Assembly (NCBI GenBank): GCA_031254075.1
Contig: JAIRVD010000325.1
Coordinates: 1 to 7,029 of the forward strand
Length of the DNA: 7,029 nt
DNA from: Clostridiales bacterium
GTDB lineage: Bacteria; Bacillota; Clostridia; Lachnospirales; WQUN01
Direction: 5' to 3'
A model generated the notes under the pieces. It had not been told where the DNA came from. It worked only from the letters and a program-made list of their open reading frames with translations, and did no database searches. The stretch's first letter is position 1; every line of letters starts with the position of its first letter. Shown piece after piece: positions 6,194 through 7,029 of this stretch. The translations under genes were made by a program, and so were the position numbers.

Positions 6194-7029
6194 TTGCAAC
6201 TTACAGGAGCGGAAATTTTATTGGAATGCCTGTTGGAACAAAACGTTGATACGATTTTCGGATATCCGGGCGGTTCGGTTTTGCCGATTTACGACGCGCT
6301 GTATAAGTACAGGGAAAAGATTCATCATTATTTGACGAGCCATGAGCAAGGCGCGGCACACGCGGCGGACGGTTATGCGCGTTCGACGGGGAAGGTCGGC
6401 GTATGTCTTGCAACGAGCGGACCCGGCGCAACAAATCTCGTTACGGGAATTGCGACGGCGTATATGGATTCTTCGCCGATTGTGGCGATTACGGGAAATG
6501 TTTCCGTTCCGATGCTCGGAAAAGACAGTTTCCAAGAAGTCGATACGACGGGAATTACGATGCCGATTACAAAGCATAATTATATTGTGAAAAATGTAAA
6601 TGATTTGGCGGAAACGATTCGGCAAGCGTTTCATATTGCGCGAAGCGGACGACCCGGTCCGGTGCTTGTGGATATTCCAAAGGACGTTGCGACGGCGGAA
6701 TGCAATTATTCTTTTAAAACACCGATTGCGCCGCAACGCGAAAGCACACGCATTACTCCGCAGCAATTAAACGACGCAGCCGCGCTTATTCACGAAGCGA
6801 AAAAGCCGTTGATTTACGCGGGCGGCGGAATTATCGCGTCCGACGCTTCCGGGGAATTAATCGAATTCGCAAAACTCTTGGGTGCGCCCGTTTGCGTAAG
6901 CGCGATGGGCATCGGCGGTTTTCCCGCGTCCGAGGACGCGTTCGTCGGAATGATTGGAATGCACGGCACTGCCGTAGCGAATCAGCTTGCGACCGAATGC
7001 GATTTCCTTATCGCAGTCGGAGCGCGTTT
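6194..7029 (+). CDS. ilvB: Acetolactate synthase large (catalytic) subunit, 3' partial
   Basis: This ThDP-dependent enzyme joins two pyruvates to 2-acetolactate, or pyruvate and 2-ketobutyrate to acetohydroxybutyrate, the first shared step of branched-chain amino acid synthesis. About 278 codons are present; roughly half the usual 550-600 residues run past the window. From TTG at 6194 the protein begins MQLTGAEILLECL, a standard family N-terminus. It has FGYPGGSVLPIYDAL, the catalytic E51 in SHEQGAAHAADGYAR, ATSGPGATNLVTGIATAY (73-90), FQEVD (113-117) and SGRPGPVLVDIPKDV (151-165). Then comes the start of the central FAD-binding-type domain (KKPLIYAGGG). The site equivalent to plant Pro197 is Ser104 (GNVSVPM), as in E. 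coli isozyme II. The final codon is incomplete. An ilvN small subunit gene is expected downstream but cannot be seen. Synthesis for amino acids rather than fermentation is inferred from the linkage to ilvD. Confidence 0.95.
   Translation, partial: MQLTGAEILLECLLEQNVDTIFGYPGGSVLPIYDALYKYREKIHHYLTSHEQGAAHAADGYARSTGKVGVCLATSGPGATNLVTGIATAYMDSSPIVAITGNVSVPMLGKDSFQEVDTTGITMPITKHNYIVKNVNDLAETIRQAFHIARSGRPGPVLVDIPKDVATAECNYSFKTPIAPQRESTRITPQQLNDAAALIHEAKKPLIYAGGGIIASDASGELIEFAKLLGAPVCVSAMGIGGFPASEDAFVGMIGMHGTAVANQLATECDFLIAVGAR

Noticed and set aside
6218..6766. Open frame of 182 codons on the minus strand inside ilvB
   Set aside because: The plus strand encodes an unmistakable acetolactate synthase. 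The reverse frame is an Arg/Asn-rich low-complexity shadow.

Overview
The window reads as a piece of a bacterial chromosome, most likely from an anaerobic Bacillota (Clostridia-like) organism. The reasons are strong AGGAGG-type ribosome sites, the style of the acetolactate synthase (for example GNVSVPMLGKDSFQE), an IlvD without the third cysteine of the [2Fe-2S] type, and a GAF-kinase-receiver-Hpt protein of a kind I associate with clostridia and spirochaetes. The taxonomic call is inference; there is no rRNA or other marker here.

Layout. (1) Positions 1-2197, plus strand: the 3' part of a large hybrid sensor kinase whose 5' end lies outside the window. (2) Positions 2235-3831, plus strand: a two-gene ABC-2 type transporter, an ATPase and a six-helix permease that overlap by 8 bases. 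This module is much more A+T-rich than the kinase and ilv genes. (3) Positions 3891-4370, minus strand: a GNAT-family acetyltransferase, convergent with the transporter. (4) Positions 4371-4537: an A+T-rich divergent control region with nested inverted repeats and two mirrored extended -10 elements. (5) Positions 4538 to the end, plus strand: ilvD followed 12 bases later by ilvB, which runs off the window. These are branched-chain amino acid genes and very probably the start of a longer ilv operon.

How the genes relate. IlvB (with a small subunit expected downstream) makes acetolactate or acetohydroxybutyrate. IlvD dehydrates the dihydroxy acids two steps later. The kinase could sense a signal through its GAF domain and pass phosphate internally from His to Asp to His (Hpt), but no separate output regulator is visible. 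The transporter substrate is unknown.

The most unusual feature is a pair of near-identical 30-base direct repeats (2191-2220 and 3900-3929, 27 of 30 bases the same) that bracket the transporter module exactly. One copy overlaps the kinase stop codon. The other encodes the last ten or so codons of the acetyltransferase on the opposite strand. This suggests a dispersed repeat family and possibly insertion or excision of the transporter module. A second oddity is a shift in codon dialect inside both ilv genes, from ATT/GCG-rich at the 5' end to ATC/GCC-rich further on. I did not find a clearly new multi-gene system; the repeat-bracketed cassette is the best lead.
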